Shown here: positions 12,961-24,515 of the stretch, in pieces
Numbering within the stretch: position 1 is the first letter of the stretch
Layout of the letters: the number at the start of each line of letters is the position of its first letter
Assembly: GCA_007570785.1 (NCBI GenBank)
Contig: ML664670.1
Coordinates: forward strand, 8,789 to 72,788
DNA from: Antilocapra americana
Taxonomy: Eukaryota; Chordata; Mammalia; Artiodactyla; Antilocapridae
Length of the DNA stretch: 64,000 bases
Direction of reading: 5' to 3'
Notes under the pieces: model-generated
The model's database searches: none
Seen by the model: only the letters and a program-made list of their open reading frames with translations
Told to the model about the DNA's origin: nothing
Position numbers and translations under genes: made by a program

Positions 12961-14138
12961 GGTAACAATAACCCTGTATGCGAGACAGCAAAAGAGACAC
13001 AGATGTGTAGAAGTCTTTTGTACTCCATGGGAGAGGGCAAGGGTGGGATGATATGGGAGAATGGTATTGAAACCTGTAAATCATCACATGTGAAATGTAT
13101 CACCAGCCCAGGATCGATGCATGATACAGGGTGCTCAGGGCTGGTGCACCGGGATGACCCAGAGGGATGGAATCGGGAGGGAGGTTCTGGAAGGGGAATA
13201 CATGTATACCCATGGTGGATTCATGTCAATGTATGGCAAAAATCAACACAATAATGTAAAGAAATAAATATATCTAAAATAAAAATAATTAACCAGGCAT
13301 CCAACTTAAGAATAAAAAAAGAATGACATAATAAACCTCCCCAAAACAGTGAGGAATACATTATAAAGGTTATAAATAAATAAAAAGGGAAAAAAGAGGC
13401 TAACAAATTCCCCCGAAACAATTATTTGAAAAGAATAATTACTTGCACAGATCTCTGATCATATTAATAAATAAAACAAAATAGAGGAGGCAATATCAGG
13501 AGTGAAAGAGGGGACACAATTACAGTTACTACAGTGATTAAAAAGATAAAAACATATTCAGAATAATTTTCTTCACAAATTTAAAATATTAGGTGAAATG
13601 GGAAAAAAATTTTTTAGAAAAATGTAACCCATCTAAACTGGTTCAATTAGACAAACAGAAACCCATGAAATACAAAATCAATAGTTTAAGTTATCCTATC
13701 AGAAAACACACTAGAACCAGATGGCTTTGCAGGGAAGTTGCAGAAAATGTGAAATAACAAAGAATTACAATAATCAAATTTTCCAGTAGAGGAAAAGAAG
13801 GAATATTTCCTCCAGCTAATCTGGTGATGACATAATAACCTTAATAGCAACTTTGAAATAGTGTATTAAAAAGTTATAGAACTGGGCTCCTTGGAGAAAT
13901 AGCTAACTCTAGGACAGGGATTGAAAATGTATACAATAAACCATTTAACACCAGAAAGAAAGTGTTTGAAAAAACAATGAAACAAAACAAAATAGTACAA
14001 TGGTTTGGGTATGCCAAAGGAACGCAGAAGCCAGCACTTGAGTAACAAAATAAATAACATAGTATTGAATTATAACTCAAAATATAAAATAAGTATACAT
14101 AAGTCCACAGTGATATTAATAAATAAACAAATAATTGG

Positions 14139-14264
14139 CAAATTCCTTGGTGGTCCAGTAGGTAAGACTTGGCACTTAAAATGCTATGGGCCTAGATTCA
14201 ATCCCTTGTTGGGGAAGTAAGATCCTGCAAGCTGCAGGGTGTGGCCAAATAAAAAAAAAGTTAA
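14139..14264 (+). mobile_element. CHR-type tRNA-derived SINE
   Basis: It has the pattern 'attccttggtggtccagtagg ... ggggaagtaagatcctgcaagc ... gtggccaaataaaaaaaaag' with an A-rich tail, typical of cetartiodactyl CHR SINEs. Confidence 0.8.
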
Positions 14265-14679
14265 GGGAGAAGAAAAAATCTCTTTGCAGAAAAATTCCAA
14301 ATAATTTATGTAAGTCTTCCTCCTTTAAGGAGGGAGAGCATTAAGTCTCCACTCCTTAATTGTGGACTGTGCATAATAACTTCCTTCCAAAGAGAACTCT
14401 ATGAAAAGTTATAGGAACAATTCATGAATGAACATGTATGCACTACTCATCAACAAACTTAAAACAGTCTAAATATAGTCTTGTTAAAAAAAAATCATCA
14501 TTACCAAATTGGTATTATCCCAAGAGTTATTTTAATATTACTAAAAATGCTAATAAAATTTACTACATTGAGACTATAGGAGAGAAAAATGATCATATAA
14601 ATAGATCAATAAAACACATTTAACATCCTTTCCTAAAAAGAATTTTTAGAGAACTAGAAATAAAAGGAAATCATTAACT

Positions 14680-14964
14680 TCTTCCCTGGTAGCTCAGGTG
14701 GTAAAGAATCTGCCTGCAGTGCAAGGGACACAGGTTCAATCCCTGTGTATTGAACAGTATTCCTCACTGTTTTGGGGAGGTTTATTATGTCATTCTTTTT
14801 TTATTCTTAAGTTGGATGCCTGGTCAGGAAGGTCCCTTGGAGAAGGAAACAGCAACCCAATCCAGCATTCTTTCCTGGAGAATTTCATGGACAGAGGAGC
14901 CTGGTGGGCTACAGTCAAGGGGATCACAAGAGCCAGACATGACTTAGTGACTAAACCACCAACC
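14680..14964 (+). mobile_element. Bov-tA SINE interrupted by an inverted copy of local DNA
   Basis: The SINE lies between perfect 10-bp duplications ATCATTAACT (14670-14679 and 14965-14974). The tRNA-like head runs to about 14745, then non-SINE DNA (about 14746-14822), then the BovA body from GGTCAGGAAGG (14822) onward. The foreign block is described separately. Confidence 0.93.
14757..14824 (-). repeat. 68-bp perfect inverted copy of 13292-13359
   Basis: I compared this segment with the reverse complement of 13292-13359 base by base: 68 of 68 match, including a run of seven T. The source lies immediately 3' of the L1 insertion and overlaps the last five bases of its downstream target-site duplication. 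An 11-base filler (14746-14756) precedes the copy. Confidence 0.95.
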
Positions 14965-15553
14965 ATCATTAACTAGGGAAGGCCGATCAGCAATTGCTAA
15001 GGCCTAGGTGACAGGGGTAGGGGTGGGGCTGGGGGGAGGAGGGATTGACTGCAAAAGGAACATGAGGGAACATATTGGAGTGATGGGAGTGTTTTATATC
15101 ACGATAATGGTAGAGGTTACACAAGTATATGCATTAGTCAAAAATCAGATGAGTGTTTTCATGTTCTTTGGATAAATACTCACAAGTGGGATTGTTGGAG
15201 ATAGATAAATGCCTATAGTCATTGCAGCATTGTTTACAAGTGCCAAGATATGCAAACAACTTAAGTGCCCAGCAACACGTGAATGCATAAAGACGATATG
15301 CTGTATATACACAATGGAATACTTCTCAGCAATAAAAAAGATGAAATATTGCCATTTGCAACAATGTGAATGGACCGTGAGGGTATTATGCTATATGAAA
15401 TGTTAGATGGATAAAGACAAATAATGTGATTTCACTCATATGTGAAATATAAAACAACAACAACAAAAAGAATGAACAAAGCAAATGTATAGCTATAGAG
15501 AACACAGGAGTAATAACCAGAGGGGAAGAGGGAGAGTGTAAAATGGGTAAAGT

Positions 15554-15634
15554 GGGTCAACTCTAGTGAAGGAGGGAAACTAAATTTTTGGTGGGGTCAA
15601 CTCTAGTGAAGGAGGGAAACTAAATTTTTGGTGG
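15554..15634 (+). repeat. 40-bp tandem duplication
   Basis: Two consecutive identical 40-base units (15554-15593 and 15594-15633) lie within the L1M 3' UTR. Confidence 0.95.
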
Positions 15635-15820
15635 TGAGCACACAATAGTTTATATAGAAGTGGAAATATAATGTGGTACACATGAAATATATAATGTTAT
15701 AAATGAATTTTATGTCAATAAAAATTAATTTTAAAAATTATTAAATTACACATTTAAAATTGGTGAATTTTACTTTGTGCATATTTTACTTCAGTAAGTC
15801 TGACAAAACTAGAAAAGGAA

Positions 15821-16599
15821 CTATCAACTTGATAAAGGACATCTACAAGAACAACAACTTACAAAAATTGTAAAATTTATTGTGTGTTAACTCTTATCTC
15901 CTGCTGCAGCAACCACTTCCATGCTGCTTCTAATGAGTTTGTTCACAGTTACTTTCAGGAGTTACCTGTCCTGGGGCTGCATCCTCTACCTGTACCTTTC
16001 TGGAAGGGGCTGGCCAGGGTTACCTGCATGAGCCCACTTGCACTTATGCATGTGAATCATAAAAATACAGAGAAACTAACAGTAAAGTTTAGAGTTCGTC
16101 TTGGCTAATAGTGCAAAAAAAAAAAGAAGTATCCATCAGTGCTTTCTTCCTTCTTCCCACAGCTGAACAGTTTTGATGTGTTTTTCCAAGGTTGCCTCAG
16201 AAAGTTCAAGTGTTCATGAAGAGATGGAGCAGCAGAAAGTATATTTCATTTTTAGTTTGCAAATGGGACCCTGTTCACAAAGGGCAAGGAGAGATGGAAG
16301 GAGCTGACCAATCCATACTGGTAGGTGGCTGCAAGATGAGCAGATCTCTGCATTCAACCATCACAATCTTAAAAGTCTATACAGAAGCTTTAACAGGGTT
16401 TAGTCACATATACCATCCAAATGATCTCAACACCACATTACTCTCTCAAGTCTGTGTCCCTGAAACAGCTCCTAGCGTGGGAACAGTGGGCTTAAGTCCA
16501 AGGACACCAGGGGTCAGTGAGGAGTCTTCGATTGAACCGGGTCCAGCTTGCAGGTCAACCAGTGATCATGTCCGGGTTTTAATGCAGATATTAATGCAC
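15821..16599. other. Unassigned stretch with a 136-codon open frame
   Basis: I recognise no repeat or gene. The + strand frame 16192-16602 is open for 136 codons and is preceded by a pyrimidine tract ending CCACAG (16161). It has no recognisable domain and lies between L1 fragments, so it may be a chance frame or an old coding remnant. Confidence 0.4.
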
Positions 16600-17071
16600 T
16601 GATGGTAGAAGTATAAATCCAATAAAAGTAAACAAGTGCATACTCAACCCACAATTCCACTCCTTGGCACATTATATGTGCACACAGTGCTTACAGAATG
16701 TTCTGAGCAGAACTTTTCTTAAAGGCAAAATATGAATCAGTCCACATGGTATTCCACAGAAGAACAAATATTCATTCATTGTATAAATATGCAGTGGAAT
16801 ATTATGTGAGAGAAAAAAATGAAAGAATAGCAGCTGCATGTATTGGCATTCACACAGTTAAAAAAAAAGTCACCAAAAAAGACATGCTGTAGGATTTTAT
16901 TCATATAGCACTAACTGTGATAAAGCTAAATACTAGATTATTTACATGGTAAAAATATAAAGTAAAAGAAAGAGGATAACATAAATTTTTGGACCATGGT
17001 ATTTAGGCTGAAGAAAATAAGGGGAGATCAGTAAGGAGCATACATGGGGCTCTGAGTTGCTATTATTCAAT
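16600..17071 (+). mobile_element. Old L1 3' fragment (L1M)
   Basis: It has degenerate L1 3'-end landmarks: 'acaattccactccttggcac', 'tgcagtggaatattatgtg' and 'gacatgctgtaggattttattc'. Confidence 0.55.
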
Positions 17072-17080
17072 TCTAAATAT

Positions 17081-17394
17081 TTGTTGTTGTTGTTCAGTCT
17101 CTAAGTCGTGTCCAGCTCTTTGTGACTTTATGGATGGCAACATGCCAGGGTTCTCTGTCCTTCACTATCTCCTGGAGTTTGCTCAGATTGATGTCCATTG
17201 AGTTGGTGATGCTATCTAACCAAGAAGAAGTCACCTTCTTCTCCTCTTTCCTTCAATCTTTCCCAGCATCAGGGTCTTTTCCAGTGAGTTGGTTCTTCAC
17301 ATCAGGTGGCTAAAGTATTGGAGCTTCAGCATTAGTCCTTCCAATGAGTATTCAGGGCTGATTTCCTTTAGGATTGACTGGTTTACTTATTTAC
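17081..17394 (-). mobile_element. BovB LINE 3' end
   Basis: In reverse complement it is the BovB 3' terminus (the 'aggactgatgctgaagctc ... gaaaagaccctgatgctggg' region). It is flanked by TCTAAATAT at 17072-17080 and 17395-17403. The (GTT)n at the left is the element's own short-repeat tail. Confidence 0.9.
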
Positions 17395-17814
17395 TCTAAA
17401 TATGGTGTCAGGTAATTTGCTACTGGTTAAATTGATATACCTCCCTTTTGCGAATATGCTACATTTCATAATAAAATGTAACTATGAACAAAAATATTTC
17501 TATAGTTGGTACATTGCTCAGAGGTAGACTGTAAGATGTAGACCTGCTTCTCTAGAATAGAGGAAATAGTTTACAATATTTATGGTCATTTGTACAAAAC
17601 CCCTTCTAGGGACCTAGTTAAAGTGAGCTCCAATATCTATGCTCACCTCACCCATGCTTAGTAGTGTCTCCACAAAGTTAGAATAATGTACACAAACTCA
17701 ATTAAAACTGAAAAATATGTTTTTAGCTGAGAAATAATCCACGAACTTTAGCCATGGGAGAGCCTGTGAAATCTCCCTCCTAAACAGTGAGTGGCCTTAG
17801 TTGGTTATCCATTC

Positions 17815-18375
17815 TACATATAGCAGTGTGTACATGTCTGTTCCACACCCCTAACTGTCCCTTCCCCCTAACCTTCCTCCTCTGATAACAATAAGTTCAT
17901 GTTCTCCAAGTCCGCGAGTCTGTCAGTTTTATAACTAAGTTCATGTGTATCATTGCTTTTTAGATTCTGCATATAAGTATATAAGCAGTATCATAATGAT
18001 ATTTGTTGCTCTCTGACTTACTTCACTCAGTATGACAATCTCTAGGTCTACCCATGTTGCTGAAAATGGCATTTTCTTTCTTTTTAAAGGGAACCCTTCT
18101 ATACTGTTTGTGGGCATGTAAACTGGTATAGCCACTAAGGGGAACAGTATGGGGGCTTCCTTAAAAAAATAAAAATAGAGCTACCATATGATTCTGCAAT
18201 CTCACTCCTGGGCATATATCTGGAGAAAAATATGGTCTGAAAGGATTCATGGATCCCAATAATCATTGCAGCACTGTTTACAATAGTCAACACATGGAAG
18301 CAACCCAAGTGCCCATCAATAGAGGAATGGATAAAGAAGATGTGGTGCATATGTACAATGGAATGTTCCTTAGCT
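17815..18375 (-). mobile_element. Old L1 3' end with 5' inversion
   Basis: 17815-18085 is the L1 3' portion in minus orientation. 18088-18370 is the immediately preceding L1 segment in plus orientation ('gtgggcatgtaaactgg' through 'tgtacaatggaatg'). Together they give the head-inverted structure produced by twin priming. Confidence 0.7.
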
Positions 18376-18561
18376 TAGCTTTTAAACTGCATATCCTCAT
18401 CATTTTTGTGATGCAAAAATCAAGTAACCTGGATGGAACTGAGTGTAAATATTGGTTCAACTGCAATATCAGAACAATAAAGTTAATATTACAACTATAA
18501 AGAATTTTTCTAGGATATGTACCTCTTAAGCAAAATTAGAGTGAGCTGAGGTTACTCTTCA

Positions 18562-18785
18562 TTATGGCATACAGGCTTCTCATTGTGGTGGCTTTCCTTG
18601 TGGCAGAGCATGGGCTCTGGGTGTGCAGCCTTCAGCAGTTGCAGCACATGGGCTCAGTAGTTGCGGCGTGGGGTCTAGAGCATGGGCTCAGTTGCTCCAT
18701 GGCAAGTGGAATCTTCCCCAACCAAATCTGTGTCTCCCGCATTGGCAGCTGGATTCCTAACCACTGGACCACCAAGAAGTCTGTA
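18562..18785 (-). mobile_element. CHR-type SINE
   Basis: In reverse orientation it has the series 'cttctcattgtggtggc ... gagcatgggctctgggtg ... cagttgctccatggcaag ... ttcctaaccactggaccacc', typical of cetartiodactyl CHR-1/CHR-2 SINEs. Confidence 0.82.
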
Positions 18786-19742
18786 ATCTTAATTTTTTAT
18801 GTTTGCAAAAAAAATATTAAATAAATGCATTTCTTGTCTTGAAAAGATAACTAAATCATTTAATACTCAATCTAACAATATCTTCTAAAATGAGGTTTAA
18901 AGTTTATGACCTTTTTCAGTGCATTGGGACATAAACAAGGTTATGTCTCTTATTTTTCAAAGTGATTGCTTAAAACCTCACTTTTTTATTGGCATTGTGT
19001 CCAATTTTTCCCTTTTTAGGGCTTTAGCTTGCAAGAAAAGTAGAATTTACATGGTCAATTCTTCTCCCAGAATCGACCCACATAAAGAGCTAGAGTCTGG
19101 CTCTAATACTATGATGTTGTCGAATGGAGTTAGAATTGGATTTGGGTTTTCTGAGTTCTGATGGTTCTTCGTCCTCTACTGAGGTGATGCTTTTGGTGAT
19201 TTGGACCCCTTGTGGGTCCTAGTCTAGGGTTCCAACTTAATCGTTTTGTGTTTACGTATGTGTGTGTCCATGTGTATGTATTTTTAATGTCACATTCACA
19301 TTCTCAGCCCTTGTTCTTCCAAGTAAAATGGGATCTTCTCATAAAGGAGCACCTATTTACCAATCTTGTGGTATAGATCCTTTGAATAAGAGTCCTTATT
19401 AGAAGTCTAATGACACCTTTCAAAAATATGTAATTATCTGGGTTATATTTATGGTTTTATTTTAAGGACAAAGAAAGCTTAGACACCTAGGAGTTATTCT
19501 GGAGTTGAATTGCAGCTAGAATGTTGTTTGATTACTTTCAATTTTTTACCATTGCTTCTCCCATAGTTAATTTGACAATTACCAAAATACAGGTAAGCAC
19601 CATAAACAGGGATCATAACAAACAAATAACTATTGGTAAACACTCATCTCTACAGCAAGTGGGGCTATAATAGAGTAACCTAAGCTCTGGGTCTTGAGTA
19701 TGTCCTGGGAATCAGTTGGCCTGCTTTATTGAGACAAGGGAA
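18786..19742. other. No gene or recognised repeat
   Basis: AT-rich, apparently unique sequence. A weak TG-rich stretch (19247-19280) is the only low-complexity segment I see. Confidence 0.5.
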
Positions 19743-19972
19743 TGTGTGCCTGCGTGCTCAGTCACCAAGTAGTGTCAGATTATTTTGCGACCCTATGGAC
19801 TATAGCCTGCCAGGCTTCTCTGTCCATGGGATTCTCCAGGCAAGAATACTGGAGTGGGCTGCCATGCCCTCCTCCAGGGGATCTTCCCAACCCAGGGATC
19901 AAACCCATGTCTTTTATGTCTCCTGCATTGGCAGGCAGTTTCTTTACCACTAGCACCACCTGGGAAGCCTCA
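19743..19972 (-). mobile_element. Bov-tA SINE
   Basis: Complete in reverse orientation, from the BovA tail (gtgctcagtcacc...) to the tRNA-like 5' end (ccacctgggaagcc). Confidence 0.93.
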
Positions 19973-20069
19973 GACAGAAGAGAATGTTAGTTAATTTGAT
20001 TAGTTAGTTGGTTGAATAGAAACAGGTTTCTTACATGAGATCATGATATATTAAAATGACATATAGGTA

Positions 20070-20186
20070 ATTCCCTGGTGCTTCAGTGGTTAGGACCTGG
20101 CACTTTCACTGCCAAAGGCTTGGGTTCCATCCCTGGTCAGGGAACTAAGATCCCACAGCTGCACATGGTGTGGCCCCCCAAAAATG
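20070..20186 (+). mobile_element. CHR-type SINE
   Basis: It follows the series 'attccctggtgcttcagtgg ... ggttccatccctggtcaggg ... aagatcccacagctg ... gtggcccccca'. Confidence 0.85.
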
Positions 20187-21073
20187 ACATATAAAGTACA
20201 AAAGATATATGAACTAGGAGTCACTGTAACCCTATATATTATCTTTCACTTAAGATGACATCATTAATCCCTGGTTAACACAATAATCTTACAAATTTTT
20301 GACTTGTATTGGTATTCAGATCATGTTTCGCACAAAGTGAGCTTGGTGTGCATTTTTTTATAAATACTACTTAGTCTGAAAAACTAAATCTCAAATTGGA
20401 GAAAAAGGCAACTAAAAATGCCAGAGGAAGAAAAAGGGTGAATGATTGGTGGTGTGTAGGGGAGCAGGGATGTCAGTCCTGAGCTGAAATCTACTAGCAG
20501 GAATAGAACCAAAGGCAATTAGCAGTGTTTGTCAACTTCTGTTCCTTCAGAATAATGTAGCTTTAGGCCTCCTTCTAAAAAAAAGCATTAGTTGGGGATA
20601 ATGAAGCGATCTTGATGTTCTATCAATTTCAGATGATATAAGAGAAAATTTCAGCTTTACTACTTAACTGCAAGGCCTTAGGTAAGTAACTCAGACTTCA
20701 TGCAATTCAGTTATTTTAGCTAAAAAGCAGCACTGTCACTTTCCACTTTGTGTGGTTGCGTTCATTTAATAAATTTAAAAAGCATGGGTAAAACACCTAG
20801 AAAATGCTAGCAGTTGATAGGTGTTCAAAAATTATAATTAACAATAATATTAATAAAATGATGTGTAATGAAATCTGATTTGGAGCTACCTGTATTTCTC
20901 ACTTACTAGGTATTAATACTTGTGTGTCACAACTTTTAAGTCTTTGATAGTCCTTGATTAATCATCTGAGTGATGTCCACAGTATTTTCTCTTTCTTAAC
21001 CTACTAGCCAAATTTGAAAGCACATTGTAACAGGGTCTTATACTGGAATTCTCCTTCCCTCAAACTTAAATGT
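20187..21073. other. No gene or recognised repeat
   Basis: AT-rich unique-looking sequence; no open frame of note. Confidence 0.5.
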
Positions 21074-21347
21074 GGAAAGGGCAATGGCACCCCACTCCAG
21101 TACTCTTGCCTGGAATATCCCGTGTATGGAGGAGCCTGGTAGGCTACAGTCCATGGAGTCGCTAAGAGTCGGACAAGACTGAGCAACTTCACTTTCATTT
21201 TTCACTTTCCTGCATTGGAGAAGGAAATGACAACCCACTCCAGTGTTCTTGCCTGGAGAATCCCAGGGATGGGGGAGCCTGGTGGGCTGCCATCTATGTG
21301 GTCACACAGAGAAGGACACAACTAAACCAACTTAGCAGCAGCAGCAA
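21074..21347 (+). mobile_element. Bov-A2 SINE (dimer)
   Basis: Two BovA monomers in tandem (junction near 21210, 'tgcattggagaaggaaatg') with a terminal (CAG)n. Confidence 0.94.
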
Positions 21348-21551
21348 ACTTAAATGAGATACCAAATAGAAAAGATATTGGCATGCCAGAGTGAGGGTGA
21401 CAGAGACCCCTTCTTCCAATTAACCTATTTACAAAGAATAAAGTAGAACCAGTTTCATCTCTTGAACCCCTCATCCTTATCAGCAGCATAAAAATAGACA
21501 TAGACTAGAAGCAGCACCTCTTTATAAAAAGAGTAGCTTTATATATCCAAC

Positions 21552-21648
21552 CTGTGTGTGTGCGTGCCAAGTTGCTTTAGTTGTGTCCAACTCTTTACAA
21601 CTCCATGGACTGTAGCCCACCAGGCTCCTCTGGCCATGGGAGGTCCAA
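21552..21648 (-). mobile_element. BovA tail fragment
   Basis: Reverse-oriented BovA 3' end only ('ttgtgtccaactctttac ... ccaggctcctctggccatgg'). Confidence 0.8.
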
Positions 21649-21756
21649 CCTACAAAGAATTAATGCTAAATGAAGTTTGAAGTTTGATTAATACAGTGCA
21701 GCTGGGCCTTCTAATCTGAATCAAGACTATATTTACCACCTAAATTGACCATGTGC

Positions 21757-21957
21757 TGTGCTACACTGTGCTTAGTTACTCGGTCTTGTCTGACTCTTTG
21801 GGACCCCATGGACCACAGCACGCCAGGCTCCTCTGTCCATGGGGATTCTCCAGGCAAGAATACTGGAGTGGGTTGTCATGCCCTCTTCAGGGGATCTTCT
21901 TAACCCAGGGATCGAACCCAGGTGGATTCTTTACCAGCTGAGATAGCAGAGAAGCCC
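21757..21957 (-). mobile_element. Bov-tA SINE
   Basis: Reverse-oriented BovA body plus a tRNA-like head with a short internal deletion before 'gtggattctttaccagctg'. Confidence 0.9.
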
Positions 21958-22094
21958 CAAATTGACCACAGGACTCTATATTACATGAAAGTGAACAGAC
22001 ATCCATGAACTCTATAAGAGTTTTCAATGAAGAGTGGAGGAAGATTACCCCATGTTAAAAATGTTTAAAGAGACATTTGAAGAAAAGAAAATAA

Positions 22095-22510
22095 ATTGTC
22101 TTTTATTTCTTTCAATTTTTCATAGTGGTAAAACACACATAACATAAAGTTTACCATTTTAACCATTTATAAGTGTGTAGTTCAGTGGAATTAAATTCAT
22201 TCATAATCATGTGCTACCATCAACACTATCAGTCTCCAGAACTCTCGTAAAACTGACACTCTAAACCCAGGAAACAGTAACTCCCCATTCCTCCCTTCCT
22301 CCCAGCCACTGCCAACCTCTATCCTACCTTTGTTAGCTGTCTTTTGAATATTCTATTTCCAAACAGACTTAAATGGTGGAATCTTTCAAATATTCACTCT
22401 TTAATATCACATATCTAGGTTGTTTCCAAACAAGCGTTGCATTTTTCTTTCTATATAATGCTTTTTCAGACTTTTTTTCCTTATGGAATTGTTGTCAAAT
22501 AAATTATTCA
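22095..22510 (-). mobile_element. Old L1-type 3' UTR fragment
   Basis: It contains the 'taccattttaaccatttata ... gttcagtggaattaaattc' landmark of an old mammalian L1 3' region in reverse. The family is uncertain. Confidence 0.5.
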
Positions 22511-22526
22511 AAGTATAGTCAACTCT

Positions 22527-22756
22527 GGGCTTCCCAGGTGGTGCTAGTGGTAAAGAACCCACCTGCCAAGGTAGGAGACATAGAGTCACAGGTTCGATCC
22601 CTGGGTCAGGAAGATCCCCTGCAGAAGGGCATGTCAACCCACTCCAGTATTCCTGCCTGGAGAATCCCATGGACAGAGGAGCCAGGCGGGCGATAGTCCA
22701 TGGGGTCGCAAAAAGTCAAACATGACTGAAGCGACTTAACACACATGCACACATGC
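22527..22756 (+). mobile_element. Bov-tA SINE
   Basis: Full length. The 12-bp flanks ATAGTCAACTCT (22515-22526) and ATAGTCATCTCT (22757-22768) differ at one base. Confidence 0.94.
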
Positions 22757-23199
22757 ATAGTCATCTCTAACTTAATCTAGACAAATTTCTCTATTTCTGA
22801 TCTCTTTCCATTTAAAGTATCATTAATGATTACCACTCTCTTCATGAATCAAAGCTTTTTTGTGGTGAAGGGGCTTGTGTAACTCAATGAAGCTAGGAGC
22901 CATGCCATGCAGGACCATGCATGATGGACAGGTCATAGTGAAGAGTTCTTACAAAACATGGTCCGCTGGAGGAGGAATGGCAAAACATTCCAGTATTCTT
23001 GCTGCAAGAACCTCATGGACAGTATGAAAAGATATGACACTGGAAGATGAGATCCCCCCTCATACCCCCGCCAGGTACCCAATAAGTTACTGGGGTAGAG
23101 TGGAGGGTAATTACTAACTCCAGAAAGAATGCAGCAGCTGGGCCAAGCAGAAATGATGCTCAGTTGTGGATGTGTTTGGTGGTGAAAGTAAAGTCTGAT

Positions 23200-24510
23200 A
23201 CTATAAAGAACAATATTGCATAGGAACCTGGAATGTTAGGTCCATGAATCAAGGTGTATTGGATGTGGTCAAGCAGGAGGTGGCAAGAGTGAACACTGAC
23301 ATCTTAGGAATCAGTGAACTAAAATGGACAGGAATGGGTGAATTTAACTCAGGTGATCATTATATCTACTACTGTGGGCAAGAATCCCTTAAAAGAAATG
23401 AAGTAGCCCTCAGAGTCAACAAAAGGGTCCAAAATGCAGCATTTGGGTGCAACTTCAGAAACGACAGAATGATCTTGGTTTGTTCCCAACAACATCAATA
23501 TCACAGTAATCCAAGTCTATGCCTCAACCACTAATACCTAAGAAGCTGAAGTCAAATGGTTCTATGAAGATGTACAAGATCTTCTAGAACTAACACCAAA
23601 ATAAGATGTCCTTTTCATCACAGGGGGTTGGAGTACAAAAGTAAGAAATCAAGAGATACCTGGACTAATGGGCAAATTTGGTCTTGGAGTACAAAATGAA
23701 GTACGGCAAATGCTAAAAGAGTTTTGCCAAGAGAATGCACTGGTCATAGCAAATACCCTCTTCCAACAATCAAGAGACAACTCTACACATTGACATCACA
23801 AGATGGTCAATGCCAAAATCAGACTGATTACATTTTTTGAAGATGGAGAAGCTCTATACAGTCAGCAAAAACAAGACCTGGAGCTGTGGTTCAGATCATG
23901 AGCTCCACATTGCAAAATTCAGACTTAAATTGAAGAAAGTAGGGAAAACCACTAGATCACTCAGGTATGACCTAAATGAAATCCCTTATGATTATACTGT
24001 GGAGGTGATGAATAAGTACAAGGCATTATATCTGTAAGACAGAGTATCTGAATAACTATGGACAGAGGTTCATAACACTGTAAAACAGGTAGGGACCAAA
24101 ATCATCTCAAAGAAAAAAGAAGGCAAAAAGGCAAGAAGGCAAGAAGGTTGTCTGAGGAGGTCTTACAAATAGCTGAGAAAAGAAGAGACACGAAAGGCAA
24201 GGGAGAAAGGGAAAGATAAACCCAACTGAATGCAAAGTTCCAGAGAATAGCAAGGAGAGACAAGAAAGCCTTTGTAAGTGAACAATGCAAAGAAGTAGAG
24301 GAAAACAATAGGATGAGAAAGATTAGCAATCTCTTCAAGAAAATTGGAGATATCAAGGGACCATTTCATGCAAGGAAGGGCACAATAAAGGTCAGAAATG
24401 GTAAGGACCTAACAGAAACAGAAGAGATTAAGAACAGGTGGCAAGACTACACAGAAGACCTGTACAAAAAAGGTCTTAATGACCCAGGTAACCACGATGG
24501 TGTGGTTATG
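23200..24510 (+). pseudogene. BovB endonuclease remnant
   Basis: Translatable pieces (23244-23534, 23837-24037, 24313-24510) match the APE-like endonuclease and following linker: GTWNVRSMNQG near 23228 and TDILGISELKWTGMG near 23298. The motif normally read GDWNAKVG is degraded near 23625. Several frameshifts and stops make it non-functional. Confidence 0.8.
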
Positions 24511-24515
24511 TACCT

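Larger units (their letters stand above)
9031..13280 (+). mobile_element. Ruminant L1 (L1_BT-like), internally deleted
   Basis: It begins with the L1 5' terminus (ggggaggcagtcctaagatgg) and ends with the ruminant L1 3' UTR and an A/T-rich tail. It is flanked by a perfect 16-bp duplication AAAAATAATTAACCAG (9015-9030 and 13281-13296). After about 75 bases it jumps to the extreme 3' end of ORF1, so the rest of the 5' UTR and nearly all of ORF1 are missing. A 100-N gap interrupts the ORF2 3' region. Confidence 0.95.
13297..15820 (+). mobile_element. Degenerate old L1 (L1M) series, interrupted by SINEs
   Basis: ORF2-like blocks lie at about 13430-13860 (including the 'ccagatggctttgcaggg' RT landmark) and 14480-14669. 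A 3' end lies at about 15200-15815 ('cacaatggaatacttctcagc' landmark, then UTR). A CHR-type SINE (14139-14264) and a Bov-tA (14680-14964) are inserted. Limits are approximate, and more than one L1 may be involved. Confidence 0.6.

Noticed and set aside
21074..21347. CRISPR-like direct repeats from tandem BovA units and repeated SINE motifs
   Set aside because: The repeats are the two monomers of Bov-A2 and dispersed SINE copies; there is no regular repeat-spacer array and the genome is mammalian.
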